Shown: positions 11,801-23,200 of the stretch, piece by piece
Position numbering within the stretch: position 1 is the stretch's first letter
How the letters are laid out: the number at the start of each line of letters is the position of its first letter
Assembly: GCA_033064195.1 (NCBI GenBank)
Contig: JARBJD010000119.1
Span: 141,797-205,796, forward strand
Reading direction: 5' to 3'
Length of the DNA stretch: 64,000 nucleotides
Source of the DNA: Blattamonas nauphoetae
Taxonomy: Eukaryota > Preaxostyla > Oxymonadida
Notes under the pieces: generated by a model
Databases searched by the model: none
Told to the model about the DNA's origin: nothing
What the model saw: the letters and a program-made list of their open reading frames with translations, nothing else
Made by a program: the position numbers and the translations under genes

Positions 11801-14800
11801 ATCGAGCTCGTACTGTCCAGTCATAGCCGCATGTCCTGTCAGCGAGATCGTCGTCACATTCTTATCGTTCTTGTCCACTGGCTCTCCAACTCCCAGCAAT
11901 CTCGTCGGTTCCTTGATCGTTGTGAACCCAAGTCCACGCTCGATCAGAACCGAATCCGCTCCTTGCTTCAGATCATCCACTTCATAACGTGTGTTGTATT
12001 CAAAATTCACTTTCGATGCATCTGTGTCAAAGAGAACCCTCGACACCGTCGCACTCGACGAAGAAAACGAAACGTCAATGTCAATCGTGTTGTCAGTGTT
12101 CGACGAAGTGCTTGCGTTTCTGGTGAGAGTTAGAATGAAGTCTCCAGAGAGCAGAATTCCATGCAGTGTGAAGGTGGTTTCTTTGTCGAGGTTGGAGTAG
12201 GTGGGAATGCTGGAGATGGCGGTCAGACGAGGTGGCTCAGGAATGATTTCGATCGAGTTTGGCTCGAAGAAGAGAGGGGTCGAGATGGACTGTTTGCGGA
12301 ACTCAACAATCGAATAGTTCCCTCCAAACACCAGATCAGCAGTGAGTGTGGGGAACAGAGAGGCCGATCCTTCCCAGCGCGACGAAGACGAGTTCCACTC
12401 CATCAACAAGGTGAAATCACATGACGATGCTCGAGAAAGATCAACTTCATATTTCGATGAGATGTCCAGTTGTCTTCCATCCATCGAGACCAAAACATTC
12501 TTCTTCAGCGAATCGTATTCCACAATCGACAACGATACGAGGCGGGTTGGTTCAGCTGGAGTGGTGAAAGAGAGACCAGAGTGGATGAACACTGGTTTCG
12601 AGTCTTCGTCTGTCACACCAAGAACAGTGTATGTCTGGTCATATTCCACTTCAATTTCACTTTCTGTTGTTGAGAAGAGAATCGCGGTCGATGAACCTGA
12701 CTCTCCATCTGCTGCGAATGTCGCTGTGATCGTTTTGGAGCCATTCAAGGCAATCGTGAATGGTCCATTTGTCAGTTTGATCCCAATCAGAGATATCGAA
12801 ACTTCCTTCTGTTTGTTTTGTGGTGTCGCTGGGCCCATGAATGTGAGTCGAGATGGTTCGGAGTCAAGTGTGATCGTCAAACCTGCTTCCACATGAATCT
12901 TCGGAGGATTCGACATCGTTCCAACCATTCCAGTCACTTTGTACGTCTCTCCATATTTCAACTGTCGCGTCGGATAAAGCTTCGCTTGTGCCTCTCCTGC
13001 ATCGGTGGCTGTGAACGACGCATCAATCGTCACTTTCTCTGTCGAGTCTTCGCTGTTCTCCAAATCAAGCTCATACGATCCTTCCAATGCTGCATGCCCT
13101 GTCAGCGAGATCGTCGTCACATTCCGGTCATCCTTGTCCACTGGCTCTCCAACACCCAGCAATCTCGTCGGCTCCTTAATCGTTGAGAAGCTGAGAGAAG
13201 ACTCGATGAAGATGGGGTTTTTGTTGGAGTCTTTCATTTCGATCACTTCGTACGCTGTGTTGTACTGAAGTTCGATCATCGTCGGATCTGTGTTGAACAG
13301 AACTCCCTCCATCGTTCCCTTCCCATCACTCCCAAACGGAACCGTTCTCTCCATCGGTGCTGTTGACGAACCGTTCACTGAGAAGAAGAGAGAGTAACTG
13401 CCAGTCAGCTTGATCCCAATGAAATCGAGAGAAAGCTCCTTGTCCTGATTTGAGTAAAGTGGAGATGAGACGATTGTTGTGAGTCGAGATGGTTCTGGAG
13501 GGACTTCAAACATCACACCATTGTCGAGGATTGATGGCACGTCCTCCACAGACAGATCTGTCAGAAGATATTGTGTTCCGTACTTCAATTTGACGGGTGA
13601 TGGAAGGAAGACATCCTCTTTGAGAAGGGTCGAGGCGAGCATACCTTGTCCATCGATGATCGACGAAAGAGCAATCCCTGCTCGAATGACATTCCCGTTC
13701 TCGTCCAGCTCGGAAACGGTGATGGAGATGGTCTTCCCGGCGGGGAGGGCGACACCATTCAGATTGATGAGGGCTTGCTTCTCGAATTGGCCTCCCAACG
13801 CGCACGACGCTGAAATGATGCGAGTTGGGGCAGGAGGAGTGGGAAACGTGATTGTTGTGAGGATGGTGACGGAGAGAGAGGAGAGATGCATGCTGATCAC
13901 TTCGTATTCCACGTCGTATTCGAGTGTCCCTGTCTGGTTGTACACTTCCACACTTTCTGTTCCGTCTGTCGTCGATGAGAAATACACGACGAGCTGAAAC
14001 GCATTCGACGTTCCGACTTTGCGAAGAAGGAGAGTGTATTGACTGACAGCCATTCTGACTCCAGTCAGCGACAGGACAACTTCATTCAGGTTGGACTGAT
14101 TCAATTCTGCGGTGATCCCCTTCAGTGTGGGGCCTTCCGATGTGGTGAAGGAGGATTGTGTGAAGAAGATGATGTTATCGTTTTGGAGGATCGACTCGAT
14201 TTCGTAAGTTGTGTTGAAGTCGAGAGATCCCGTCGCATTTCCTTCGAAAAACGAACTTTTGGCGCCAGTTGAAGAGAATGTGACATCAAAAGTGAATCCA
14301 GATGAGAGCGTGACGACATACACACCGCTCGTTGGCAGGTCTGTTCCGGTCATTGCGATCTGAAAGTGAGTACAGTTACCTGCGAGTGTTGAGACAATAC
14401 TTTTCACAGTGGGCGGGTTGGGAACAGTGAAGTTGACATCCGAGTTGACGAAGAAAGAGTCGGTGGCATTGGAGACGGCTGAGACCACGTAGCGCTGGCC
14501 ATATGCGAGGTGAGTGCTGCTTTGTTGGAAGTCGGTGTTGAAGATGACGGTGAGTGTGCCATTGTCGGTGACAGAGATTTGACTTAGTGACTCGATCGTG
14601 GTTCCCCCTCGACTCACTTTCACTGTGAGTGGCTCCTGTGTGAACGCGCGGCCTGTCAGTGTGACTGTAACTTCAGTTCGGTGTCCATTCAGTTGGTTCG
14701 GTATCGCTTTCTCCACTCTCGGTGGCTCTTCCAGAAGTGTGAAAGAAAAGCCAGAATCTGGAAGCATCGCATTCACTCCATTCACACTCACCCGAATGAT

Positions 14801-17053
14801 TTGGTAGCTGTGGCCGTAGCGAAAACCCACTTCGAGTGGAGGGTACAGTTCGGATGAGTGGACGAGGAGATCTTCATCCAGGTCCAGTCGAGCTCGGTAT
14901 GTTGTTGAGGTATTGAGATCGTCAAGGATGACATACATGTCTGTTGTGTAAGATTCAGAGGGAAGGTTTGTAAAGGAGAATATGAGCGCGACCATTGTTT
15001 CGTCAGTGTCCGTCTCAACTGGCTCCATGGTGGCTGTGAATGTGACGATGTTGCGTTTTGTGATTCCTGCCGCAATGATCCCATACTGGCTCACACTCGA
15101 CTGAATGATGCCATTCGTGCCGTACGGAAGAGTGGAGTTTGTCGAGGTCGTCGATGAGGAGAACTGCAACACAACCAGTCGCTGGATGGCTGGAGGAGAG
15201 GACCCTGTGCGATTTCCGATGTTGCTGAGAAGGACCAGTGCAGTTTCAGTGATTTTGTTGGACACGACGACAGACAGTGTTGCTGTCTTCCCATCTGTGT
15301 TGGTTGTGAGAGTGTGGCCAGCCAAACACGTGCTCTGTGTTGGAGTTGGAAAGTCATCGTTCTGATATCCCTGTTCATCTGCAGTGACGTAATAGAATGC
15401 TCGACGAGTGTCGTAGGACGTGGACTCGCAGAATGTTATGTTTGAACTGAACGAGTAGATCGTCCCCGAATTCCAAAGAAAGAAATCATAACCATATGCT
15501 GCTTTGTTCATCCTGAACATCAGTGATGTCAGCTTGAGTCGAGTGGTGACCCACACTGAAAGTGCACCTCCAGAGAAGGTTGCAGAGTTCTGTTCGAAAA
15601 CGGAGTTCGAAAACGAAATGAGGCCGGTCACCGTGTTTACGACAATCGCTCCTCCGTCCCCTCTCTGGGCCGTGTCGGTTGTCACTTTGTTTTGGTAGAA
15701 ATAGCAATACGTCGTTGTGACTGCCGACAGAGCCTGAAGATACACAGACCCGCCGTGGTCACTCGCACTGCAGGCCATGAACGAGCATGTTTGGAGGGTA
15801 ACCGCTTTTCGAGCATCGTCTTCATATGCAATGGCAATTGCTCCGCCAAAATCTTTTGAAATAGTGCATCTGTAGAACGAGCACTCGGTGATTAAGATGG
15901 GGGCGGGTGAGAAGAGTGATCTGAGGGCTGCCCCGTTTTCAGTTGCGGACATTGTGTGGAATGTGCAGCGTTGAAACTTCATCGTGCTTGTGTATGTTTG
16001 GGTATCATTAAAGGAGTATGCACTGGTTCCAGAACGATGTTGAAGGATGTATGACGAATTTGTAGTGGATGATGGAACGAGATTGGTGTGGCAGCTCCAA
16101 AACGAAGTGTTCAGGCTGAGGTGCGAACCACCCGAGTTTATGTCCACACAGGCGGTGCCATAAAGATGGTTTGTGCTGGAGGACACAGCAGAATTCACCA
16201 GACACTCTGAAACGTACCTTGCTTGGAGTTCTTCGTGTTTTATTTCGGTGGAACTTGTGGCGTTGTGAAACTGGCAAGAGCTTGTTGAGAGAGCACAAGT
16301 GACTGGATAATACTCTTTTGAGTTGATTTTTGTTCGAATGTCGATCAGTGGACCAGTGGAAAGAGGAAAGTGGACATGTTTCAGATCGAGATCTGAAATT
16401 CCGACTGAGACCGATAAATCAGGGGTTTCTGACAATATATCATCTGTATTGTCTTCTGTAAAAAGCTTGTGACTTGGTAAAGGGCCGGTAAAACTGACAA
16501 GTGGAAGGAGAGTGCTATGTGATGAGAGATGTGTGCTGCTGACGAATGTCAGGGATGAGGGTTGTGCTCCTCGAAATGAGACAACGGAAAAAGGAGAGCA
16601 GTCTTGATTGGAGGCGATTGAGCAATTGTGTACCGAAATGGTTGAGGATACGAGGAGCGAAATTGTTGCATGACTCATTTCGGCATGTAATGAGATATGA
16701 CTCATAAGAAGGGAAGAGTTTTGGAGGAGAAAAAGAGCTGTGGATGTGGGGGATAGACAATTTCCCATGTCTGAACGAGTTAAGTGAAGTGGCTCGTTCG
16801 ATTGTGATGGATTTTGAAAACGCGAATGAAGAATGGCTGAATCCCTTCCGATGAATGATAACGATGCTGACTTAATTTCCAGTTCATCTGAGCACATGGT
16901 ACCAGTTGGTAGGTGAACATGCACGACAGAATTCTTCCAGTTTCGGGGATTTGTGTTTCGATCCTCTGCGAGGATGTGATTGAGACTAGTTGTCTGTGTC
17001 GATGATAAAACATGTAAAGGGACAAGAATAGGAGTGAGAAGGGCAATGATGCA
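8822..17053 (-). CDS. Giant secreted protein: beta-helix, Ig-like repeat array, beta-helix
   Basis: I chose the ATG at 17053, which begins MCIIALLTPILVPLHVL, a good signal peptide; upstream in-frame codons lack an ATG. The product is 2,743 residues. The first ~600 residues form a beta-helix with GGA motifs (DFGGAIAI, DHGGSVYL, GDGGAIVV, FSGGALSV) like those of polymorphic outer membrane proteins. From about 680 to 2280 there are some 15 repeats of ~105 residues. Typical pieces are PEPPRL or AEPTRL at the start, a VSL.G..L strand, a Y....V segment near the end and FTTP closing. They look like Ig-like/E-set folds. The last ~450 residues return to beta-helix after a DCGEYAKPCDTI motif matching the CG..PC motif of the genes at 25-45 kb. 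Unlike those genes it has no C-terminal membrane helix or kinase-like tail. Likely surface or secreted adhesin-like; function inferred only from architecture. Confidence 0.8.
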   Translation of the reverse strand, partial: CIIALLTPILVPLHVLSSTQTTSLNHILAEDRNTNPRNWKNSVVHVHLPTGTMCSDELEIKSASLSFIGRDSAILHSRFQNPSQSNEPLHLTRSDMGNCLSPTSTALFLLQNSSLLMSHISLHAEMSHATISLLVSSTISVHNCSIASNQDCSPFSVVSFRGAQPSSLTFVSSTHLSSHSTLLPLVSFTGPLPSHKLFTEDNTDDILSETPDLSVSVGISDLDLKHVHFPLSTGPLIDIRTKINSKEYYPVTCALSTSSCQFHNATSSTEIKHEELQARYVSECLVNSAVSSSTNHLYGTACVDINSGGSHLSLNTSFWSCHTNLVPSSTTNSSYILQHRSGTSAYSFNDTQTYTSTMKFQRCTFHTMSATENGAALRSLFSPAPILITECSFYRCTISKDFGGAIAIAYEDDARKAVTLQTCSFMACSASDHGGSVYLQALSAVTTTYCYFYQNKVTTDTAQRGDGGAIVVNTVTGLISFSNSVFEQNSATFSGGALSVWVTTRLKLTSLMFRMNKAAYGYDFFLWNSGTIYSFSSNITFCESTSYDTRRAFYYVTADEQGYQNDDFPTPTQSTCLAGHTLTTNTDGKTATLSVVVSNKITETALVLLSNIGNRTGSSPPAIQRLVVLQFSSSTTSTNSTLPYGTNGIIQSSVSQYGIIAAGITKRNIVTFTATMEPVETDTDETMVALIFSFTNLPSESYTTDMYVILDDLNTSTTYRARLDLDEDLLVHSSELYPPLEVGFRYGHSYQIIRVSVNGVNAMLPDSGFSFTLLEEPPRVEKAIPNQLNGHRTEVTVTLTGRAFTQEPLTVKVSRGGTTIESLSQISVTDNGTLTVIFNTDFQQSSTHLAYGQRYVVSAVSNATDSFFVNSDVNFTVPNPPTVKSIVSTLAGNCTHFQIAMTGTDLPTSGVYVVTLSSGFTFDVTFSSTGAKSSFFEGNATGSLDFNTTYEIESILQNDNIIFFTQSSFTTSEGPTLKGITAELNQSNLNEVVLSLTGVRMAVSQYTLLLRKVGTSNAFQLVVYFSSTTDGTESVEVYNQTGTLEYDVEYEVISMHLSSLSVTILTTITFPTPPAPTRIISASCALGGQFEKQALINLNGVALPAGKTISITVSELDENGNVIRAGIALSSIIDGQGMLASTLLKEDVFLPSPVKLKYGTQYLLTDLSVEDVPSILDNGVMFEVPPEPSRLTTIVSSPLYSNQDKELSLDFIGIKLTGSYSLFFSVNGSSTAPMERTVPFGSDGKGTMEGVLFNTDPTMIELQYNTAYEVIEMKDSNKNPIFIESSLSFSTIKEPTRLLGVGEPVDKDDRNVTTISLTGHAALEGSYELDLENSEDSTEKVTIDASFTATDAGEAQAKLYPTRQLKYGETYKVTGMVGTMSNPPKIHVEAGLTITLDSEPSRLTFMGPATPQNKQKEVSISLIGIKLTNGPFTIALNGSKTITATFAADGESGSSTAILFSTTESEIEVEYDQTYTVLGVTDEDSKPVFIHSGLSFTTPAEPTRLVSLSIVEYDSLKKNVLVSMDGRQLDISSKYEVDLSRASSCDFTLLMEWNSSSSRWEGSASLFPTLTADLVFGGNYSIVEFRKQSISTPLFFEPNSIEIIPEPPRLTAISSIPTYSNLDKETTFTLHGILLSGDFILTLTRNASTSSNTDNTIDIDVSFSSSSATVSRVLFDTDASKVNFEYNTRYEVDDLKQGADSVLIERGLGFTTIKEPTRLLGVGEPVDKNDKNVTTISLTGHAAMTGQYELDLENSKDSTEKVTIDASFTATDAGEAQATLYPTRQLKYGETYKVTGMIGTMSNPPKIHVEAGLTITLDPEPSRLTFMGPATPQNKQKEVSISLIGIKMTNGPFTIALNGSKTIKASFAADGESGSSTAILFSTTESEIEVEYGQTYTVVGVTDKDDNEVFFHAGLSFTTPAEQTRLVSFSIVDYDSLKKNVLVTMDGRQLDISSKYEVDLSRALLKEHTLTMEWNSSSSRWEGSASLFPTLVADLVFGGNYSIVDLRQQSVSTPLFFEPNSIEIIPEPPRLVSINSADNDILTTATLTLNSTQLVAGTAYRLTFSETPRSSTNAATTSEVQIDVTATETGMMTIELGLYPSSTAILKYSHYYSVESMTEKAQSSPVLIEKSDCVFSTPYEPTRIESGSATLNSQRDTATIVVAGRELQVGTYFIVIESGGKSFSTTATTTTKGELSFTAPTEYSSDPSTVLFGLVYSFKTVKLDGSDVFVNSDASVRIPLPPLVTNASFAFSASSNRKGTIKLTGTDLPTSSSYLVTTTPAASFTLTFSSSTSGTSADLSLGNNGVMDFSTVYTLTSIVKVGDPSDVIHTSGVLTFETGEKPRQLQVIVKDGGHSDTLDCGEYAKPCDTIANGWKRREAEGVEQELVTLQIDIVASFGACIAINRESLQIVGLHSTTPRVVVDHTLSCTSAAQRGVVWVDTGHLRLESLVLELPSFSLSTSPVPPLYVVMGRGTFSCDSVTITNQHGERVGIGLASLSEGQLDLSRLSVKNLVFSDNVALLATDTNSNPITFSLQHSQFRNVSTTNNPLFVLTSQSAFSSFSLADSSFISTYRVQHVLSEQHTPLILISQAHSSFEMSNCVFERSGCVDQHATFISSVLHLTHTASSTSLRFSILLSSCLFVDSFPSSAQLSAAIVISTTKTPSSVSFPHSWFESTTSSSPPYTRNRDGVPLMNWKRKVTFPSSSSPIAVLVERGALLPAVSRTGSVFCNTQFKVSATKTEKP
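10975..13430 (-). repeat. 1,263-bp near-identical tandem duplication inside the Ig-like array
   Basis: Blocks recur at a spacing of 1,263 bp. For example, CTCCTGCATC followed by (T/G)GTGGCTGTGAACG occurs at 11731 and 12994. The stretch around ATTTCGATCGAGTTTGG also recurs. The spacing is exactly 421 codons, so four Ig-like repeats (~105 residues each) were duplicated as one block. Long segments between the copies are almost identical, which points to recent duplication or ongoing gene conversion. Confidence 0.8.
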
Positions 17054-17257
17054 CATTGCTATCGGGTGTAATTGGAGAGATGTCAAGTTTTTGATCCAAC
17101 CCTTATTGAGAGGTACTTTTTCTGATATTCGGTCTCAAGTTGTTCTTTTACATCCCTTTCAGCAAAACGGACTGGTAGAGCTGAATAATGACGTTTAATT
17201 CTGAGTGAAGTGAATGAACATAATAGAAAATGGTGTGTGTGATTAGTATCGGCTTTG
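17054..17257. promoter_or_regulatory. Upstream region of the giant beta-helix/Ig-like gene
   Basis: This 204-bp gap lies between the stop of the NTPase gene (17258) and the ATG at 17053, both on the minus strand, so it must hold the 3' end of one and the promoter of the other. I see no clear TATA or other consensus element. Confidence 0.3.
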
Positions 17258-20200
17258 TTACTGGCTGCCTGAACGGTTGTCATTCACCTTCCTTGCGACT
17301 TGCAAGTGTCGATTCCCGGCAGGTGTGGGCGTTGACTCTGTTTCAGAATCACTTTCATATAAAGGGATAGGTGGACTGGGATCCCGTTTGACTTTGGGAG
17401 GGGCAGCCAGACGATCGACGATCTCAATTGAAATTGTTTGTTTGAATTGTGGAGAGGTATCACCCAAAAACTGAATGGCAGTCAACGATCTCGACTGTGT
17501 GCCGTTCGGAGAACAGAGAAGAGAAGTGATATCTTTCCATGAGAATCGATGACGCAAGGCTGGTGATCCAAACACATCTCTCATTGTCTGTACGATGCGT
17601 GACCGGACATTGATCAACTTTGTGATGAGCTCATCTCGTCGCTCTTCACTCACATTCTGCTCCTCTCCTCTGAGAATCATGAACAGCAAGTCCAGGTCTT
17701 GTTCGGCACGATCGATTTCACCAAAGGCATTTTGAAGGGCGATGTGTGGATCCGAACACACATGCTCTCCATTCTCGTGGCCACTTGTCGGAACCTGCGC
17801 ATCATCAGTGAGGAAAGAAATCAATGACTGCTTCAGCGAGTTGTCAAACAATGGATTTCTGCGAAACCAATCCAGCAGGAGATCTCGGTCTTCGATGGGA
17901 TAGGCATAAAACTGGTTTCTGTGAATCAGCTGTTCAACAAGATGCCGAAACTGCTCTTTCACGATGTTCAGTGCATTCATGAGTATGGTTTCCATGATTA
18001 TGAGATTGTCTTCGGTTGTCTGCTTCCTTTCTTTCAGTGTCGAGATAAGACTGAGACACCCTGATGAGAGAGAAGTAGCTGATCCGACTGACTTTGCCAC
18101 GACTTCAATTGCCTGCAGAATTGACCCGCAGAGTATCGGTTGCCCATCGAGACTCCCGATGAAGGAAGAGCTGTCCACGCGCAGAAAAGGAGAATGTTGC
18201 GACACCCGAAACAGCAGGTCGTTCAGATGATTCTGTGTGGCTGACTTTTTGTCTTCATCTTGCGATTCCAAGTCTTCGAGAATCTCCCGCTTGCGTGCTT
18301 CTTGATTTTCGAGATAATCCACCAAGAACGCCAAGTCGCGAGGAGTGATCTGAGTGGGACGACAGAGATAATTGATGCACAAGTCGAGGATGTCTGCAAC
18401 GATGAGAGATGACCCACTCAGAGACGACATCAACAGCTGCAAATCACTCATGCTGAGCTGTGACAGGCTTTGGCGGTGAGAGAGCAAAGGAGTCAGCCAT
18501 TTCGAGTTGGTCGGTTCTTTCAGGCTCTTCATTTGAATCAATTTCTTCAGATTTTCCAAAGGTATCAGCTGTCCACTTTTGAGAATGTCGCAAAAGCCAG
18601 TTATACTCACAAAGAACTTGTCGTTTGGGGAACAAGCAGAGAGGAGGCATTTGATCTCAAAAGGAAGGATGGTGCGTGTGCCGTTTATGTTGACAGGCAA
18701 TCTGTGCAGACAGTCGATCGGGACAAACATTTGAGAGAGTGGAATGTATTGGTGCTCACACAGTCGGGAATAATCGAAGCTGAGGGGCTGGGAGAGACCA
18801 ACTGAACGTACACACAATTTTCCGTTCACTTTTGTGAACCCAATCGCTTTGTTGCCTTTCCAGAGGTTGATTAGGTTCAAAGATGCTTGCAGATGAGAAT
18901 CTGGAGTATTGTCTCGATCTATCGGAATACAGCTCGACTAGTTCTGAAATGCATTTTAATTTTTTCAGAAATAGATTTTAATTATTCAGAAATGAACATA
19001 ATTGTTCAGAAATGTACTTTAATTTTTCAGAAATGAACATAATTGTTCAGAAATGAACAGAGATTGTTCAGAAATGAACAGTGATTCTTCCCAAATGAAC
19101 AGTGATTTTTCTGAAATGAATACTAATTTTTCATAAATGAAGGATCAAAATGAGTTGTCCAGATGCAATTTAGAAGCTATATTCAGGCTTCTGAAAAATG
19201 AAAAAAGGTTGATCGGACCCTTAATAGTGGCGTCACCAATACGTTCCATGTCAACAATTCGTGCTTTTTTCTGGAATGATCACTTTTAGTCAAACTAAGA
19301 AAAAAATAAAATTTTAGAATTTTCTTCCCACTGGATCCTGAGAAAACCTCAAAACACGTTATACAGCGAAACGCCACACATTTTCCAAACTTTCGACGAT
19401 CATTTTTCCATATCCAGACATCCGTTTGAGACCGAAGAAAAAGCATTATTTTCGTAAACATATCGATAAAAGACACTCAAAAAAATAAAAAAATTTTTCC
19501 CATGATATTTTTCTGGGCGAAAAACAGCCTTTTTTCATATCGTCCCAGATACCCATGATTTTTGTTCCAATTTTTTTTCAAAATGTTCATTTCACCAAAC
19601 AAACGTTTCAGTGGAAAATTTCATCAAAATCGGTTCACAGGTTGTGAAGTTATGACGAGAACACATGAAAAAAGTGGTTGAAAAGAGCTATTGTGAGGAT
19701 TTTTTGGGATCCAGTGGGAAGAAAATTCTAAAATTTTATTTTTTTCTTAGTTTGACCAAAAGTGATAATTCCAGAAAAAAGCACGAATTGTTGACATCGA
19801 ACGTATTGGTGACACCACTATAAATTGTCTAAAAAAATTACGCGTAGCCATTTCCAATTGCGACATCAGATGATAAACGGAGAAGATTTTTCTGGAAAAT
19901 CATCGCGAAATTTCATGGAACGCTCCTTTTCTCTCATCGATGATGAATCTGAGACTGACGAGTCTCAAAACTCATCGATCACCGAAAGACAAATACAATA
20001 CCAATCTCTCAACGAATCGGATGGATGGTTCTTTGGTGATGAAGTTGTTGATTGTGAATCTGGGATGGAAAGTCAGCAGGATGGGCTTCTCACAGGCGGA
20101 TTCAGTCAGGATTTTATTCGAACAAGTCTCAAACGATCGAAAGATGAACTTCGAAGACTCTTGCCAGAAAGAATTGAAGCAGTTGATAGTGCAAGCCCAC

Positions 20201-23200
20201 CTGAACCTCTTCTTCCACAAGATCCTCATGAGTTTGTTGAACTACCAGCTCCTCAGAAGATGAAACGTGGTCGTCCAACTTCTCGTCCTGCCCCAAAGCC
20301 CCGACGATCATACACCATTCTCACGCCTCGTGAACGCGAATTGGTCCTCGATGAAGTGAAGGAAGGGAAGAAGTACGATTTGATTGTCGAAAAGTGGAAC
20401 ATCTCGAAAGGAACAATCAACAACATCGCATCTGGAAAACCTGCTCCCAAGCCTCGTGGGGGAGCAGTCTATCGAAAAATCACTCCAGAAATTTCACGAT
20501 CAATGAATGATGCAATTCTTCAAAACCCACTCTTGAAGGGAGAAGAACTCAAAACTCTCGTCGAGGAGAATCATGGAACATCGGTTGCAGTGTCGACAAT
20601 CAATGCTCACCTAACTTCACCAAAAATGGTGGAACACGGGTGTACAAAGTTCACTGTGAAGAAAGTCGAACTGCTCCAACACGAACGCAATTCGGAGGAA
20701 ACAAAGGACGCGAGACTCGACTATCTTCAGCGATACGCAACAACATTCTCTCAAGGTGGATTTGCTGTCTACATCGACGAAACTTCCTTCAACAAGACCT
20801 GCTTCCAAAATCAAGGTCGTGCTCCAATCGGTCAGCGTTGCCTTCAACGAGTTCGTCGATTGCAAACGGAAAATCTCACTGCAATCACAGCGATCTCTGA
20901 AGCGTGGGGTGTTGTTCATGTGACGTGGGTTCAAGGAACTGTGTCTGCTCTTGAATTCCAACATTTCCTCCTCTCACTTTTGAGTCCCTTCAAAGAAGAA
21001 CGAATGAAAGCTGCACACTGATTATGGACAATGTTGGCTTGCACAAGACGGATGAGGTGAAAGAGCTCATCAGATCGAAAAATTACACAACTCTGTTCAC
21101 TCCACCAAATTCATGTGAGTTGAATCCGATCGAGTACGTCTTTGGCATGTGGAAAGGTGGGAGTTCGATTCCTTCTCATGTCAGAACAGAGGATCAACTG
21201 CGGATTCATCTTTCGGAATCTCTCAGTGCAATTCCTCATCGGAAGATATCCGCGGCCATCAGATTTGTGTCTCTCAGACTTCATCCAATTGTCGCTCGCC
21301 GAGGTGATTTGGCTCTCAATCGAACACAAGAACAGTTCAACCGCGATTCGAACGGCCCACATGCTCCAAGTCCGCATGCAATCATGCCACCAGACCACGG
21401 ACCACGAGTGGAAGAACCTGAAGAATAAACTGCTTCATCAATAATTCACCACACAAGAGTGTTTCCCTTCGTTCTGTCAGTCTTTTCTAAAACGAGTGGT
21501 CTCAAAAATAAATCCGAAAAAGAGCCGTTCATTTCTGAACAATCACTGTTCATTTCCGAATAATCATTGTTCATTTCAGAAAAATCACTGTTCATTTACG
21601 AATAATTCATGTTCATTTCTGAAAAATTAAAATTCATTTCTGAACAATCATGTTCATTTCTGAACAATCAAAACACATTTCTGAACAATTATGTTCATTT
21701 CTGAATAATTAAAATACAATTCAGAACTAGTCGAGCTGTATCACTTTCTTTGGACTCTCGTCGAACGATGTGGTCGAATGAGAGGACATCAACGAGACCA
21801 AGGCGCGGATTCGTCTTGACAATGAGTGGTCGTTGTGGAAAGTACGAAAAAATGTTGAGAATCGGAGTCTCGTAGACAACACGAAACGTGCTCAGTTCCG
21901 GTTCAGATTCTGTGGCTTCGTCCGCAAGTGTGCGGAAATCGTTCCTTTCTTTCATCGGTGCGATGAGCACAATGTCGATCGCATCAATTTCGTCACGCGT
22001 ATCATTCCAGTTTGGAATCCGTCCATTTGCTGAATAATGCAACTCAATCCGATGCTGACCACTGTCTGTGTCGTCCTGTTCATCTTCTCTCATCAGAGTA
22101 AACACAATTTCCTCCATCAATCGGGCTCCAGGCGTCTGTGTCCATTCGTTTCGTGGATTGTGACGGTCGAGAATCTCTGCCGAACCAATTCCAGACGAGT
22201 AGGTCACCCACGGTGAAGTGATGAGGTTTTCTGACGATTTGACAGGTCCACCGTATTTGAGGCGCTCGCAGATGTGATTGGGAAATTCTTCTTTCAGGAC
22301 GAGTCCACAGAAGCAACACCGGAAGTGCAGTGGATTTGTATTCGGTATCAGCGACACAACAGAATTCACAAACAATCGTTCCCTGCGTTCCACAGTCACT
22401 GCTTCCACATTTTGTGTGTGGCCATCCACAACCCAAATGTTCCTTTCGTCCATGAAGAACTTCGACGTGTTGGCACCATGCAAGGAGAGCAGTTGGACGA
22501 ATGGGCTCTTCACAAAGAACAAGTGCGGAAAGACGACACTCGGCTGGAGTCCGTAGATGTTGGAGAACAGACCCAGCCACATGAACATCAGATTCGATGC
22601 TGATGAACTGATGCTTTGCTGGTACGCGAGAGTTGGTTTGATGACAATGGCCGATAGGGCGTCGACGATCATCTCTTGTTCGTTCATGTGGACTTTGAAG
22701 AAAAGAAGGATCGATTCATAACCGACATCATTCCCGCCCAGTGCGTTCAGCGAGTATGTGAAGCATCTGAAGTCCAGAGGCGTCATGTTCTTCCCTTTCT
22801 TTGGTTTGTCCTGTTTGGGTGTGTTGAGCTTGTCAATCGAATGTTGGAAGAGCACGTCGTATTCTGGTTCAAACGGAGAGAGCTCTGCGTGGTCGATGCG
22901 AGAGAGATCGGGCAGATTCGCACGACTGATGTTCGTCGAGCTTCGGAGATGGATGTTTGATTCTCCGATGATCTCGGGGAGACGAAAGAGCCCACAATCG
23001 AGAGGTTCACTGGAGGCAAGTCGGGTTGGAGAGGAGATTGTGAGGCCGTCAGCGATGGCATCCATAACAAAGTCGTGGAAGAGAGCTCCGTTGATTTGGG
23101 TGGGGTCAGGATGCGGGGACAACGACTTGAGGAACTTGCGGTAATCCTTCGTCGTCTGCAGACCGAACATCTCCAACACGAATTGCCGAGCTTCGTCGGT

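Larger units (their letters stand above)
18930..21738 (+). mobile_element. Tc1/mariner-superfamily DNA transposon, 2.8 kb, TA target duplication
   Basis: The ends are inverted copies starting CAGCTCGACTAGTTCTGAA, flanked on both sides by TA (18928-18929 and 21739-21740), the duplication typical of Tc1/mariner/pogo transposition. Inside each end lies a cluster of short repeats. The element carries a transposase with a DDE catalytic region, now frameshifted, and a separate MITE between its left end and the transposase. It lies within the NTPase gene, antisense to it. Confidence 0.9.

Noticed and set aside
18940-19145. CRISPR-like repeat array
   Set aside because: Units are imperfect, 20-22 bp with no unique spacers, mirrored at the other transposon end, and the genome is eukaryotic.
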